From an uncultured Clostridia bacterium (GTDB lineage Bacteria; Bacillota; Clostridia; Lachnospirales; Lachnospiraceae), in assembly GCA_947643415.1 (NCBI GenBank), contig CANRWA010000024.1, positions 1 through 54,120 on the forward strand: a stretch of DNA of 54,120 nt, in the 5' to 3' direction. A program made the position numbers and the translations under genes. A model generated the notes under the pieces. The model did not search any database, had not been told where the DNA came from, and saw only the letters and a list, made by a program, of their open reading frames with translations. Shown here in pieces: positions 26,805 through 35,833 of the stretch (positions within the stretch are counted from its first letter, which is position 1; the number at the start of each line of letters is the position of its first letter).

Positions 26805-27239
26805 TTAAATACTTCTAATTGAAAAAAATATATAGTTCTTTCCCGTTTCCGAACAAGTAAAATCATGAACGGCACCAACTAATGTTATATCATTTTTACT
26901 TATATAGTTTATTACTTGGACAAATGTATTGTCATCCTCACATTCAGTATAAATATATTCATAGCCTGGAACTACCCATTTTGTCCATCCTTCTGGTGCT
27001 TCAGCATTGTCATCACACTCAACTCCGGCAGGATATAAACCCTTACTAAAATTATCTGTCCATGGTTTAAATGAACGGGTATAATCAGACATTGCTCCCC
27101 AGATTCCAGTTCCGCTTCTTATTTTACCACCCATATCTCTGATATTCCACTCTTTTTTAGGAATTTTTTTAGGCGGACTATCAATGCTTAATAATCCGCC
27201 TATCGTATAACCACAATTACAAGATACTGTTCCAGCCAT
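26805..27239 (-). CDS. GyrI-like / AraC effector-binding domain protein, probably N-terminally reduced
   Basis: The C-terminal 100 residues match GyrI-like small-molecule-binding (effector-binding) domains: GIWGAMSDYTRSFKPWTDNF, EGWTKWVVPGYEYIYTEC and LVGAVHDFTCSETGKNYIFF. No DNA-binding part is present, although many relatives are C-terminal domains of AraC or MerR regulators. The start is uncertain: the frame is open to 27296, inside the preceding gene, and the ATG at 27239 has only a weak GGGA. It may be a free ligand-binding protein or the remains of a larger regulator. It follows the LytTR/GHKL operon in the same direction and overlaps the 109-residue gene. Confidence 0.6.
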   Translation of the reverse strand: MAGTVSCNCGYTIGGLLSIDSPPKKIPKKEWNIRDMGGKIRSGTGIWGAMSDYTRSFKPWTDNFSKGLYPAGVECDDNAEAPEGWTKWVVPGYEYIYTECEDDNTFVQVINYISKNDITLVGAVHDFTCSETGKNYIFFSIRSI

Positions 27240-27546
27240 AATTCCCGGACAGTATTCCCAAAAGTGCCAGATTCTGATATGGATTCCGCATACCATATAT
27301 ATTCTGCATAGCTGACATAAACGGTGTAATCATGCCAGTATCATCATTAACGGTATACATTGACGATCTGGCGTATGCCTGTTGTTCCTTAATATAATTC
27401 ATCTGTGCCTGCCGCATTGCATGTTCAAAGCTGTTTCCTTCTGTCCTACTCCTTCCAGCGGCCATTCTGGCTGTCCTTCCAGCATTCTGCCATTTCATGA
27501 TAGATGAAATATAGTTCATCATCCCTAACATCTGCATATCCATCAT
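27217..27546 (-). CDS. Small hypothetical protein coupled to the GHKL kinase
   Basis: This 109-residue protein is Met-, Gln- and Asn-rich (MMDMQMLGMMNYISSIMKW at the start; TPFMSAMQNIYGMRNPYQN later) and has no domain I recognise. The start ATG follows the stop of the kinase gene with no gap, and a GGAG site lies in the kinase's last codons, so it is translationally coupled. A second ATG 3 nt further on is equally possible. Its regular link to the kinase suggests a role in that signalling system. Its downstream end overlaps the GyrI-like frame. Confidence 0.65.
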   Translation of the reverse strand: MMDMQMLGMMNYISSIMKWQNAGRTARMAAGRSRTEGNSFEHAMRQAQMNYIKEQQAYARSSMYTVNDDTGMITPFMSAMQNIYGMRNPYQNLALLGILSGNYGWNSIL

Positions 27547-28932
27547 TTAACACCACTCCTTTTCCTGTAACATCACTGTTACATTAAACTCATTTTTCTT
27601 TACCTTTATATCTATATCTCCCATGTATTTCAGAACCTCCCGCCTGACATTGGAAAGCCCTATGCCATGCAGCGCTGCTCCTTCCCCCTTAGTGGACTTT
27701 GGGAGATGGGTACTCTTATCAAAAACAATCTCCCCCTCGAAAGAATTGATAACCTTTATAAAAAAGAATTTCTTCTTCTGCCTGCCTGAGATAAATATAT
27801 ACCGCTCCCCGGCCTGCATTTTATCACAGGCTTCCAGTGCATTCTGAAGAAGGTTATTAATAATGATCCCGATATCAAATGCATTGTACCCCCCTGAAAC
27901 AGGATAACAGAACTGCGACTGGAATCTGGTTTCCTGTCTCTTAGCAGACCTGCATTTATCATTAATAATCACATCCGTTACTGCATTCCCTGTCTTTATG
28001 GAAAGTGCAAAAACCTCCATGCCCTCGTCTATTTTCGCAATATACTGTTCCATTTCTTCATAATCACCATTCTTGAGAAGCCCCTGGATATTTGTCAGAT
28101 GATTTTTCATCTCATGTTTCATCTGGCGTATCCCATTATAAAACTGATCCACCTCCTCCATCCGTTCCTGGATCGCATGAACCTGCTGTTCCTCCACAAA
28201 ATATTTTTTTCTCTCCTCCTGCAGCCCTACCATTTGCCGATAAGACATGACCGTTACCAGAATACCTGTATAGAACAGGGCAGCAGTGACAGGTACCGCC
28301 TCCACCAACACAGGATACTGCTCATAAAGGCTTAAAACAAGGTCTTCTGTTACGACGATCAAAATCTGAAATATAATATTGACAAAAAATATACCTGTCA
28401 CAGGAGTCAGAAGGAGATAAGAAAGTTCTCTAATATGAAGCTCCCTCCTGCACTCCCTTAACTGCCTGTATGCTATATAAAGCAGGAACAAAAACAGGAA
28501 AAACTGAATCACCTCCACCAGAATATTGTTTATTGCCGCATTCCGGAAAATCCTTTCCAGGTTACCATCATCCTTTACGAAATGCCTGCTGGTAAAAAAG
28601 TTGATGCTCTGCATGGACAGAATACACAAATTCCTGACACTAAAAAAAATCGTGCCAAGAAAGAGAATGAATCCTCTTTCCATACCCAGATATCCGGAAA
28701 CCGCCATCAGGAGAACCAACACAAGGATCATGCATGGCCAGCCAGAAATAGAAAACGGGGATAGTTCTTTGGCAAAATATATCACAGCAAAGATCAGGAA
28801 AACGAGGATCATTTTCCCCATCCTTTTCCCTGTCATAAAAGGGCGCAAAAAAACTGCCAGAATAACTGCATACAAACAGATCTGAATAGCTGCCAGAATA
28901 TTTTGAAACAATAAAAACTCTGTCTCATTCAA
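27547..28932 (-). CDS. GHKL sensor histidine kinase (AgrC-like), system 1
   Basis: This kinase (461 residues) has six or seven hydrophobic helices in the first 225 residues, then a short helical linker (VHAIQERMEEVDQFYNGIRQ), an acceptor-like His in MKHEMKNHLTNIQGLL, and a GHKL ATPase with NNLLQNALEACD and GIGLSNVRREV. This is the architecture of AgrC-type peptide-sensing kinases. It is 12 bp downstream of its LytTR partner. No agrB or agrD gene is visible beside it, so the signal may be made elsewhere or not be a cyclic peptide. Confidence 0.88.
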   Translation of the reverse strand: MNETEFLLFQNILAAIQICLYAVILAVFLRPFMTGKRMGKMILVFLIFAVIYFAKELSPFSISGWPCMILVLVLLMAVSGYLGMERGFILFLGTIFFSVRNLCILSMQSINFFTSRHFVKDDGNLERIFRNAAINNILVEVIQFFLFLFLLYIAYRQLRECRRELHIRELSYLLLTPVTGIFFVNIIFQILIVVTEDLVLSLYEQYPVLVEAVPVTAALFYTGILVTVMSYRQMVGLQEERKKYFVEEQQVHAIQERMEEVDQFYNGIRQMKHEMKNHLTNIQGLLKNGDYEEMEQYIAKIDEGMEVFALSIKTGNAVTDVIINDKCRSAKRQETRFQSQFCYPVSGGYNAFDIGIIINNLLQNALEACDKMQAGERYIFISGRQKKKFFFIKVINSFEGEIVFDKSTHLPKSTKGEGAALHGIGLSNVRREVLKYMGDIDIKVKKNEFNVTVMLQEKEWC

Positions 28933-28944
28933 TTTCTACTCCTC

Positions 28945-29703
28945 CTATTGCATAAAACGAAGGTACGCCTTTGTAAAATCCTTATATTTGTATTTGGAGA
29001 TCATCAGCCTGTCCCCACTAGTGAGTGTTACCTCAGTCCTGTTGTATTCATCTACATAAGCGAGGTTAATCAGATAACCTTTGTGGATACGGAAAAACTG
29101 CCCCTCCAGTTCCTTTTCCAGATCTCCCATCCTGGCATAATATGCAATCTGCCCATCTTTAAAATGAATCACGATCTTATGATTCTGGCTTTCCATATAA
29201 TAAATATGATCCAGTAAAATTGTTTTTACCGTTCCTGCATCGTATTGAATGGTCAGCACTTTCTTTCTCCAAAGGGCCTGCGGCAGATCCCTCTCCGGCA
29301 AAACCTGCTGGGATAAAATTTGCCGGGACAAGATTTGTCTTATAGCCCTTCCAAATACATCAGCAAACTTATCTTTATTGACAGGTTTCAGCAGATATTG
29401 GAATGCTCCTACATCAAAGGCATCATACACATAACTTTCATATCCGGTTACAAAAATAATGACTGGCTGGCATTCAAAACCACTGTCCCGGATCCTTTCC
29501 GCCAGCTCCATGCCATTCATGCCGGACGCAGAACTCCCCAATTCAATATCAAGAAAGATAAGATCAAATTCTTCTCCATCTGCCAGATAATCCTCCGCTG
29601 CCGCATACCCGGTAATACTGCATTCCGCATTCTGCTCCTTCACAAGGGCAGTCAGATAATCCCTTATATTTTTTTCATCATCACAAACCGCTATTTTTAA
29701 CAA
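28945..29703 (-). CDS. LytTR-family response regulator, system 1
   Basis: This regulator (252 residues) has a receiver domain with CDDE at 7-10 and phospho-Asp52 in LIFLDIELGSSASGMNG, then a LytTR DNA-binding domain (about 150-250; YYMESQNHKIVIHF, FFRIHKGYLINLAYVDEY). The start codon is TTG with GGGGGAGG close upstream. A repetitive linker (SRQILSRQILSQQVLPERD, about 138-156) separates the domains and is encoded by near-repeated DNA at about 29280-29340. It pairs with the kinase at 27547. Confidence 0.9.
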   Translation of the reverse strand: MLKIAVCDDEKNIRDYLTALVKEQNAECSITGYAAAEDYLADGEEFDLIFLDIELGSSASGMNGMELAERIRDSGFECQPVIIFVTGYESYVYDAFDVGAFQYLLKPVNKDKFADVFGRAIRQILSRQILSQQVLPERDLPQALWRKKVLTIQYDAGTVKTILLDHIYYMESQNHKIVIHFKDGQIAYYARMGDLEKELEGQFFRIHKGYLINLAYVDEYNRTEVTLTSGDRLMISKYKYKDFTKAYLRFMQ

Positions 29704-29790
29704 AGCTACCTCCCCCTCGCTTTCCCATACAATCCATTTATCGGATCAATGAATCTACTTTCTGATAGCATTGACGTGAATGACCATTTT

Positions 29791-29856
29791 AATAACGTAA
29801 CTGGAAAAAAGCATCTGAAATTCCTGTTCCAGATGCTTTTTTCCAGTTACGTTATT
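29791..29856. repeat. Perfect 27-bp inverted repeat (hairpin)
   Basis: Arms at 29791-29817 and 29830-29856 are exact complements over 27 bp, with a 12-nt loop. It lies between the system 1 regulator and the broken Uma2 copy. The stem contains an A6/T6 run, so in either direction it could terminate transcription, but its length and perfection are more typical of a mobile palindromic element. Confidence 0.85.
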
Positions 29857-29937
29857 TGCTTATTTTATTCTCACCATCCGAGCGTGCCCGTGGGGTATTT
29901 GACTCTTAACATTAGCTCAACAGCATCAATTCAGATG

Positions 29938-30315
29938 TCATAGCTTTATAAAAAAATCTTTATATATCCCAACAGGCACATTTTCCCCAAATGAATATTC
30001 TTCCATATTATCCATTTCAAAATGATATACGGTGATAATTTCTTTATCTGGGTCAATCACCCAGTACTCTCTGACCCCTGCTGTACGGTATTTAAATAAT
30101 TTCCTAAAATAATCCATTTTACGGCTACTAGGTGATACAATCTCTATGATCCAGTCAGGCGCACCATTACACCCCTGGTCTGTTATCTTATCCTTATCAC
30201 AGATCACACTGATATCCGGCTCAACATAATTTTTATCATTTTGGTTTAGAAATACGGCAAATGGCGCAGGGAACACCTCACATTTTTTAATGCATTCATG
30301 TGAATACCTTCTTTC
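29938..30315 (-). pseudogene. Truncated Uma2 family gene
   Basis: The minus strand encodes the C-terminal part of a Uma2 protein (CEVFPAPFAVFLNQNDKNYV, EPDISVICDKDKITDQGC, APDWIIEIVSPSSRKMDYF and VREYWVIDPDKEIITVYHFE) with no N-terminal third. The homologous frame runs to about 30312, where the palindromic repeat at 30316-30353 begins, and the last residues (FFIKL then stop) are cut short inside a degenerate copy of the same repeat. The gene is therefore broken at both ends by the repeat. It is about 75 percent alike by eye to the intact Uma2 gene at 30530, which lies in the opposite orientation. Confidence 0.75.
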
Positions 30316-30353
30316 TAGCTCAACGGCGCCAATTTGAACCCGCCGTTGAGCTA
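30316..30353. repeat. Palindromic repeat TAGCTCAACGGCG, copy 2
   Basis: Arms 30316-30328 and 30341-30353 are identical to those at 24884-24920, with a 12-nt loop that differs by one inserted T. It interrupts the truncated Uma2 gene at its 5' side. Confidence 0.85.
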
Positions 30354-30529
30354 ACCATTAGTATAATCCATTTTCATAGAAAACTCAACATAAATGCCTG
30401 TTTTTTGATAGCTCAGCCTTTCCCCATGGTATTGCGGTGCATTGTCCTTGACATATTTTGTAGCGTTGTGTATTATTTTTGATAAGAAGGGACGAAACGC
30501 ATACAATAACCATGAAAGGAAGAGACTTT

Positions 30530-31090
30530 ATGCCAGCATTAGCACCAAAAAAAATCTATACCATTGAAGACATTTACGCTCTCCCGGATGGAGAACGCGC
30601 AGAACTGATTGACGGACAAATATATATGATGGCGCCACCCAGCCGAACACATCAAACAATAGCCAGGGAACTTTTTTCTGCCATAAATTCCTACATTAAG
30701 TCGAGGGGCGGTTTCTGTGAGTCATTTTTTGCACCCTTTGCTGTATTTTTGAACAAAGATGATAATACAAACTATGTCGAGCCGGATATATCTGTAATCT
30801 GTGACAAGTCAAAACTCACTGACAAAGGTTGTTCCGGTGCGCCAGACTGGATTATAGAAATCGTCTCCCCCGGCAGCAAGCGTATGGACTATTTCACAAA
30901 GCTCTTTAAATACCGCACTGCAGGCGTCAGAGAATACTGGATTGTTGACCCGGAAAAAAACCGTATCCTTGTTTACAACTTTGAATCAGAAGATACCGGA
31001 GATTATACCTTTGCTGATTCTGTAAGGGCTGGCATCTACGATGATCTGCTTATCAACTTCCAAAATATCGCTGATCTGTTGAATATTTAA
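30530..31090 (+). CDS. Uma2 family (DUF820) restriction-endonuclease-fold protein
   Basis: This is an intact Uma2 protein of 186 residues: GERAELIDGQIYMMAPPSRT, EPDISVICDKSK (catalytic Asp), APDWIIEIVSPGS (catalytic Glu) and VREYWIVDPEKN. The fold is that of PD-(D/E)xK nucleases; the biological role of the family is unsettled. The ATG at 30530 follows AAAGGAAGA by 6 nt. It stands alone on the plus strand between two signalling operons. Its sequence is nearer to the truncated copy at 29938 than to the copy at 5136. Confidence 0.85.
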   Translation: MPALAPKKIYTIEDIYALPDGERAELIDGQIYMMAPPSRTHQTIARELFSAINSYIKSRGGFCESFFAPFAVFLNKDDNTNYVEPDISVICDKSKLTDKGCSGAPDWIIEIVSPGSKRMDYFTKLFKYRTAGVREYWIVDPEKNRILVYNFESEDTGDYTFADSVRAGIYDDLLINFQNIADLLNI

Positions 31091-31125
31091 GAACTATTCC
31101 TAATGGATGCATTTCTGCTGCGTAG

Positions 31126-31584
31126 TCAACTTCCCAAAATGGATACCTTCTTTCCCTCTTTCGTATAGATCACAGGCTCATGATCCCTCTTGACCTGAAC
31201 CGAACCTGTCTGGCCTGAATCCATCTTCTCTTTCAACAGTTCTCTCCCCTCTTCGCTGACCTCCACGGTATCTGTATCCTTACCTTCCGTCTTTTCGCTC
31301 CTTTCAGCCTGCTCTTTCTGTTCCTCCCTGCGTTTCGTGACTGCCTCCTCCTGCTCCAGTTTTTCCTTCTCTCTCGCTTCTCTCGCCTCTTCTTCCAATC
31401 CCTCTTCTGTCTCTGATTTATATTCCCATGCCCTTTCAGAAAATTTATTGACATATCCCATCGCCTGCTCCATCTTGCCAATATCTCCTTCCCGCTCCGC
31501 CTCCTTATATACCCGCATAGGCGTGTCTCTTATCTTCATATTCACTCCCGCCCCCACAAGACCTTCCATCATCTTTGTATTCAT
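31126..31584 (-). CDS. Small charged hypothetical protein downstream of LytTR system 2
   Basis: The 152-residue protein starts MNTKMMEGLVGAGVNMKIRD and then becomes a long Glu/Lys/Arg-rich helix (about 55-105; EEAREAREKEKLEQEE, KRREEQKEQAERSEKTEG) predicted to form a coiled coil, with a mixed tail (DHEPVIYTKEGKKVSI). I know of no function; the start MNTKMMEG and this layout resemble hypothetical proteins I associate with Lachnospiraceae. GGAGG lies 6 nt before the ATG at 31584; the frame is open to 31701 without a ribosome site. It follows the system 2 kinase by 132 bp, in the way the 109-residue gene follows the system 1 kinase. Confidence 0.7.
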   Translation of the reverse strand: MNTKMMEGLVGAGVNMKIRDTPMRVYKEAEREGDIGKMEQAMGYVNKFSERAWEYKSETEEGLEEEAREAREKEKLEQEEAVTKRREEQKEQAERSEKTEGKDTDTVEVSEEGRELLKEKMDSGQTGSVQVKRDHEPVIYTKEGKKVSILGS

Positions 31585-31716
31585 AATAACCTCCATTCCG
31601 AAACTGTGACGCTTCAATACAAAATAGTGAATATCCTCTGCAACATCTTCTTTTTCTATTTCGGCACCCCATCTTTTTGCAATTAGATTACTGTCGCACA
31701 AAGCCTGTTTGATGTC

Positions 31717-33093
31717 TTATACGGTATCCTTCAGTGGAAGCAGGATAGAAACAGTAAATACACCCTCCCCTGTCTCAATCTCCCATTCCCCATTATATTT
31801 ACTCACAATTTCCATGACATTCATAAGACCGATTCCATGATTTTCTGTATCATCTTTTTTGGCAAAAAAAGTTTTCCCTGGCATCGGGTAATGCATATCT
31901 TTTGTCTCTGCCCGATTCTTTACCACCAGTAAAAAACATTTTTTTATCTTCCCACCCTGAATTTGGATAAAACCGTCCCCACTGCCCCTGTACTTTACAC
32001 ATTCTTCCAGGGCATTGTCTATCAGGTTGCCAAATAGCACACACAGGTCAAATTCGTTGATACCACAGGCTTCTGGGATCTGTACATCACATTCCCACCG
32101 AATATTATTCTCCTCTGCCCTCTCCCTCTTCTGGTATAATACCACATCTATCACCTTATTTCCTGTGGTATCTTCTCCTATGCCAACTCCCCCGCCTGCT
32201 CCCATATCCGCCAGATACGTTTCCATTCCCAACCAGTCTCTGCTCTTTACCAGCCCCGACAATGCAATAATATGGTTTTTCATATCATGCCTCAGCCGTT
32301 CTGACTTCCTGTACTGCTCCTCCAGCATTTTGTATGCTTCTATCTGAAAATAATACTGACTGCTTTTTCTCTGTTCCAGATAGAATCTATCCAGCCCAAA
32401 CAGGCAAAATCCCGCTACAGACATAGACAACAGGGAGATCACACAGATTCCCACATGGCTGACGATCTGGTCATAATATACTCCCATATTGCCTCCGCTT
32501 CTCACCAGAATGCCATGGGCTGCCCCCCAGTTCACAAGATCCATCAAAACCATCAATGCCAGAAATGGGACTGACATTATGATACACCATTTCTGTGTCT
32601 TTCCATAAAAGAAAGAGGTAAGGCGGCGTGACAACACAACTAAGAACAATGTCACTGCCAGAAGCGTTACATAAGTACACAAAATGCCCTCCCAGCCATC
32701 TATAAATGGTTCTGGAATCTCTCCTACTGTATGTCTGAGGATCAGGGTCAGACAAGATACGAAAGAAGAACAGAAATTGTCTATCAGCACAAATGCTGTC
32801 ATAAAGACCGCCCCCACCAGTATTTTCTTCTCCCATACTGCCTGAAACAACAGAACCACAGTTCCTATTAAAAAGACATGGGATATAAAAGCCCGCACAA
32901 TATAAGAAATAAAAATACCGGCAGTGTCCATCACCAGCCAGATCAGAAAATTACCACCCACAAATAAAAACTCCTTAGAGGGCGTGATATCCATATGCTT
33001 TTTACAAAACCACCCTGCTATCCATGCATAGACAAGATAACATGGCAGAATAATTATAGTCTGCGCCACACAGCCTCCCTCCCAAAGTTTCAC
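31717..33093 (-). CDS. GHKL sensor histidine kinase (AgrC-like), system 2
   Basis: This 458-residue kinase has six or seven membrane helices (about 8-230), a helical linker, the acceptor His in LRHDMKNHIIALSGLV, and a GHKL ATPase with GNLIDNALEECV and GIGLMNVMEIVSKY. The start is GTG, overlapping the stop of the regulator gene by 4 nt, with GGAGG upstream; a second GTG eight codons later with GGGAGG is possible. It belongs to the group that senses peptides or small molecules at the membrane. No peptide precursor gene is visible beside it. Confidence 0.88.
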   Translation of the reverse strand: MKLWEGGCVAQTIIILPCYLVYAWIAGWFCKKHMDITPSKEFLFVGGNFLIWLVMDTAGIFISYIVRAFISHVFLIGTVVLLFQAVWEKKILVGAVFMTAFVLIDNFCSSFVSCLTLILRHTVGEIPEPFIDGWEGILCTYVTLLAVTLFLVVLSRRLTSFFYGKTQKWCIIMSVPFLALMVLMDLVNWGAAHGILVRSGGNMGVYYDQIVSHVGICVISLLSMSVAGFCLFGLDRFYLEQRKSSQYYFQIEAYKMLEEQYRKSERLRHDMKNHIIALSGLVKSRDWLGMETYLADMGAGGGVGIGEDTTGNKVIDVVLYQKRERAEENNIRWECDVQIPEACGINEFDLCVLFGNLIDNALEECVKYRGSGDGFIQIQGGKIKKCFLLVVKNRAETKDMHYPMPGKTFFAKKDDTENHGIGLMNVMEIVSKYNGEWEIETGEGVFTVSILLPLKDTV

Positions 33094-33806
33094 AATATGC
33101 CTCCGTTGGTACGCATATACCGCAATATCTCCCGGCAGAACCCTTCATAACGTCTCCTGGCAATGACGATCTTTTCCCCATTATCAAGGATCAGCTCCTG
33201 TCTGCTATACCCTGAAACATATTTCAGATTCACCAGATAGCTTTTATGACAGCGAAAAAAATCCTTCCCCTGCAGTTCCTTCTCCAATTTCTCCATTTTC
33301 TCATAATATGTGACCGTCCCGTCTGTACAATGGATGTCCATCACCCTTCCTCTGACTTCAAAATAATAGATATCCCCCAGAAATATTTTTTTCTTTTCCC
33401 TGTCTTTACTGACAAGAATAAATTCCTGTGGCTGTATCTCCATTTTGGAGAGGATCTTCTGCAGGATTCTTTTCAATTTCTGGTCTGTCACAGGCTTTAC
33501 GAGATACCAGAATGGTTCTGCCTCATAAGCATCAAATACATATTCCCGGCTGGAGGAGACAAAGACAAGAAAACGGTCATATGCCTTTTCCCGGATCAGC
33601 CGTGCCGTTTCCAGCCCATCCACACCATCCATGATTACATCAAGAAAAATAATATCAAAATTTTCCTTTGCCTCAAGCAATTCTCTCCCACTGCCAAAAG
33701 ATCGGACGATGCAGGATATATTCAGTTCCCCTATCATCTTTCTAATCTGTAAAACTAAGCTGCAGCACTCCCTTGCTTCATCATCACACACTGCGACCGA
33801 AAGCAT
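33090..33806 (-). CDS. LytTR-family response regulator, system 2
   Basis: This regulator (238 residues) has a receiver domain (CDDE at 7-10, phospho-Asp56 in DIIFLDVIMDGVDGLE, KPVTDQKL) and a LytTR DNA-binding domain (about 135-235; YYFEVRGRVMDIHC, FFRCHKSYLVNLKYVSGY). I chose the ATG at 33806 because GGAGGG lies just before it; the ATG at 33818 has no site. It is coupled to the kinase gene by a 4-nt overlap. Confidence 0.9.
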   Translation of the reverse strand: MLSVAVCDDEARECCSLVLQIRKMIGELNISCIVRSFGSGRELLEAKENFDIIFLDVIMDGVDGLETARLIREKAYDRFLVFVSSSREYVFDAYEAEPFWYLVKPVTDQKLKRILQKILSKMEIQPQEFILVSKDREKKKIFLGDIYYFEVRGRVMDIHCTDGTVTYYEKMEKLEKELQGKDFFRCHKSYLVNLKYVSGYSRQELILDNGEKIVIARRRYEGFCREILRYMRTNGGIL

Positions 33807-33959
33807 CTTTCCCTCCATCTATATATGCATATTTATTCGGGATATCAAATCCCACTATTAAATAGTATATCGGCATTCAATCAGAAAAGATTTTGCCCCA
33901 TGTTGCGAATGGTCATTTTAATGTAGTAAGCGTACCCTCTTCAACCACATTTCACGTAT

Positions 33960-35513
33960 TTAATCATTGCCTGTCAGGAGCTGATTGATCTCATCTACCA
34001 TTCCATTGATCACATTGATCTGTGTTGACATCTCTGATATATCATTTACATTACCCTCCACCATATGATTAATGGAATTGAATTGTGTATTCTCATTCCT
34101 AATTTTATCAGCGATCTCTTTATTTATGGAAATGGTATTTTGTATCACCGATGCCTGTTTATTGTAAGCCTCTCCCATTGCCTCCACTGCGTTTACTGAT
34201 ACTCCCAGTAACTGTGTCATATCTTTTATTCCTGTAAATACATTGCTGAAATATTCGTTCTGCCTTTCTAGTTTTTGGGAATTATCATTTACATATACTG
34301 TTATCTCTTCAACATTGCTCTGTACTCTCTTGATCACAGTTTCCACCTCATCCAGAGATTCCTTTGTACTGTTTGCCAGATTACCTACTTCCTGTGCAAC
34401 GACAGCAAAGCCTTTTCCTGCCTCACCTGCCCTTGCAGCCTCAATAGATGCATTTAAAGCCAGCAAATTTGTCGATGCTGATATCTCACTGATAAGACTA
34501 AGAGTAGTCCCGATCTGTTCCACAGCTTCTGATAATTTGTATGCCACATCAGTTGTGGCACACATGGACTCTGATACCTCCCCATTGATGATCTTCAGGT
34601 CAGACAGCATCTTTTCATTTTCTCTTGACTTATCAAGCAGATCCTTTGATGCTGTCTCAACTCTCTCTACATTATCTGCCAAAACATTTTTCCACTCATC
34701 CAGCTCATTCAGATTTGCCATACTTTCTTCTGTTTTACTGCCCAGCATATTACTTCCTTCCAAGAGCTGCTCGCTGGTAGCCGACAATTCTTCTGCCGAA
34801 GCACCCTCATTCTCCGAAATCTGCGATAGCACTGTCCCAGCACCCAAAAGATTTTCTGACAGTGTCTGTACAGAATTAAGTACATTCTGCACCTTCTCAT
34901 TATTCCGTTCCATCTCATCTTTTTTGGCATTCACGAGAAAACGGCCAATGAGATAAGTTAATAGTACTGTTGTGGGCAGGGACAGGCTTACACAGACAAC
35001 CCTGTTGAGCATATTGGCAATAAACATATCATCCTTTACCGGCAGCAACACATCCGCCCTTATGACCCAGGATACTACCAGAGATCCGGCAATTTCCAGC
35101 GATGTTACAGCAACCATCTTAAAATCCAGAAAGAACGCTGTAAGCACAACAAAGAAAAAGGCAAAGCCCCAGAAATCTTTAGCTGGTATCATATATAAAA
35201 TAAAGTTGAACTGAATAAACATAATCACTACGAGAAAGATCTTCCCCGCCTTGAGCCTGGAATCCCTGACAAGTCCATTTAAAAATCCCGTCTTAATAAA
35301 AAGGATACCTACCGCCAGATAGATGAGACAAGTGACATCAAAAAGGATCAGCGCCAACCAGTTCACTTCAGGAAGCCACCCCATGATCTTTTCAAATGTA
35401 TACAAGACTCCGGCACACTGGCATGCCCCCGGCACTAACAGCAAAACCAAAACATACACTTTGTTTATATATTCATCCAATGCTGACAAATATACTTTCT
35501 TCTTTTCACTCAT
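33960..35513 (-). CDS. Methyl-accepting chemotaxis-type receptor
   Basis: This protein (about 517 residues) has about six hydrophobic helices in the first 190 residues and then a cytoplasmic coiled coil with the conserved MCP hairpin tip ([20 protein letters not shown] then [19 protein letters not shown]). There is no extracellular sensor domain or HAMP, so the membrane bundle itself must sense the signal. The start at 35513 is set by GAAAGGATC upstream; a longer frame to 35618 runs into the structured repeat. It would signal to CheA/CheW, which are not in the window. It may share transcription with the system 3 kinase through the element at 35542-35771. Confidence 0.88.
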   Translation of the reverse strand: MSEKKKVYLSALDEYINKVYVLVLLLVPGACQCAGVLYTFEKIMGWLPEVNWLALILFDVTCLIYLAVGILFIKTGFLNGLVRDSRLKAGKIFLVVIMFIQFNFILYMIPAKDFWGFAFFFVVLTAFFLDFKMVAVTSLEIAGSLVVSWVIRADVLLPVKDDMFIANMLNRVVCVSLSLPTTVLLTYLIGRFLVNAKKDEMERNNEKVQNVLNSVQTLSENLLGAGTVLSQISENEGASAEELSATSEQLLEGSNMLGSKTEESMANLNELDEWKNVLADNVERVETASKDLLDKSRENEKMLSDLKIINGEVSESMCATTDVAYKLSEAVEQIGTTLSLISEISASTNLLALNASIEAARAGEAGKGFAVVAQEVGNLANSTKESLDEVETVIKRVQSNVEEITVYVNDNSQKLERQNEYFSNVFTGIKDMTQLLGVSVNAVEAMGEAYNKQASVIQNTISINKEIADKIRNENTQFNSINHMVEGNVNDISEMSTQINVINGMVDEINQLLTGND

Positions 35514-35541
35514 AATATACCAAGATCCTTTCTGCAATTTT

Positions 35542-35771
35542 TTCCACCTGTGCGGTTGCGATTCATGGCAAGTATTTAGAAACAAATGAATGTATTGTGC
35601 TTGCACATAAACAGGCATTTGTTTCTAAATACTGCCTGAATCAGGCAACCCACCCCAAAATGAGCAAAATAGAAGCGACTGTTTTTGTCGCGACTGGCAG
35701 CTTGCTGACAGATTTTGCGAATTGTATGGGGCTGGGTTGCCATGAATCGCCATCCAACCGCACAGATGGAA
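35542..35771. ncRNA. 230-nt multi-stem structured element upstream of the chemoreceptor gene
   Basis: At least seven stems nest without conflict apart from 3 nt. P1: 35548-35571 with 35737-35765 (14 plus 10 bp, one bulge). P2: 35571-35588 with 35616-35633 (18 bp, perfect), with an inner hairpin TGTGC/GCACA. P3: GCCTG/CAGGC at 35634-35646. P4: 35646-35657 with 35727-35739 (12 bp, one bulge). P5: GCAAAAT/ATTTTGC at 35664-35670 and 35712-35718. P6: GCGAC/GTCGC at 35675-35691. P7: 35694-35711. It lies 28 bp before the receptor start. It could be a structured leader RNA, or a foldback or MITE-type repeat; DNA alone cannot decide, and neither strand matches a riboswitch I know. Confidence 0.6.
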
Positions 35772-35833
35772 TTTTTTCAATATAATATCATATTACATAT
35801 TTTTTGTTGATACTCATTGCAGAATTGGAAATA

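Noticed and set aside
34243..34956. Plus-strand frame of 237 codons
   Set aside because: It is antisense to the conserved chemoreceptor signalling domain and Ser/Leu-rich, as expected of a shadow frame.
35542..35771. c-di-GMP (GEMM) riboswitch upstream of the chemoreceptor
   Set aside because: Chemoreceptor genes often carry one, but the conserved GEMM core is not present on either strand here.
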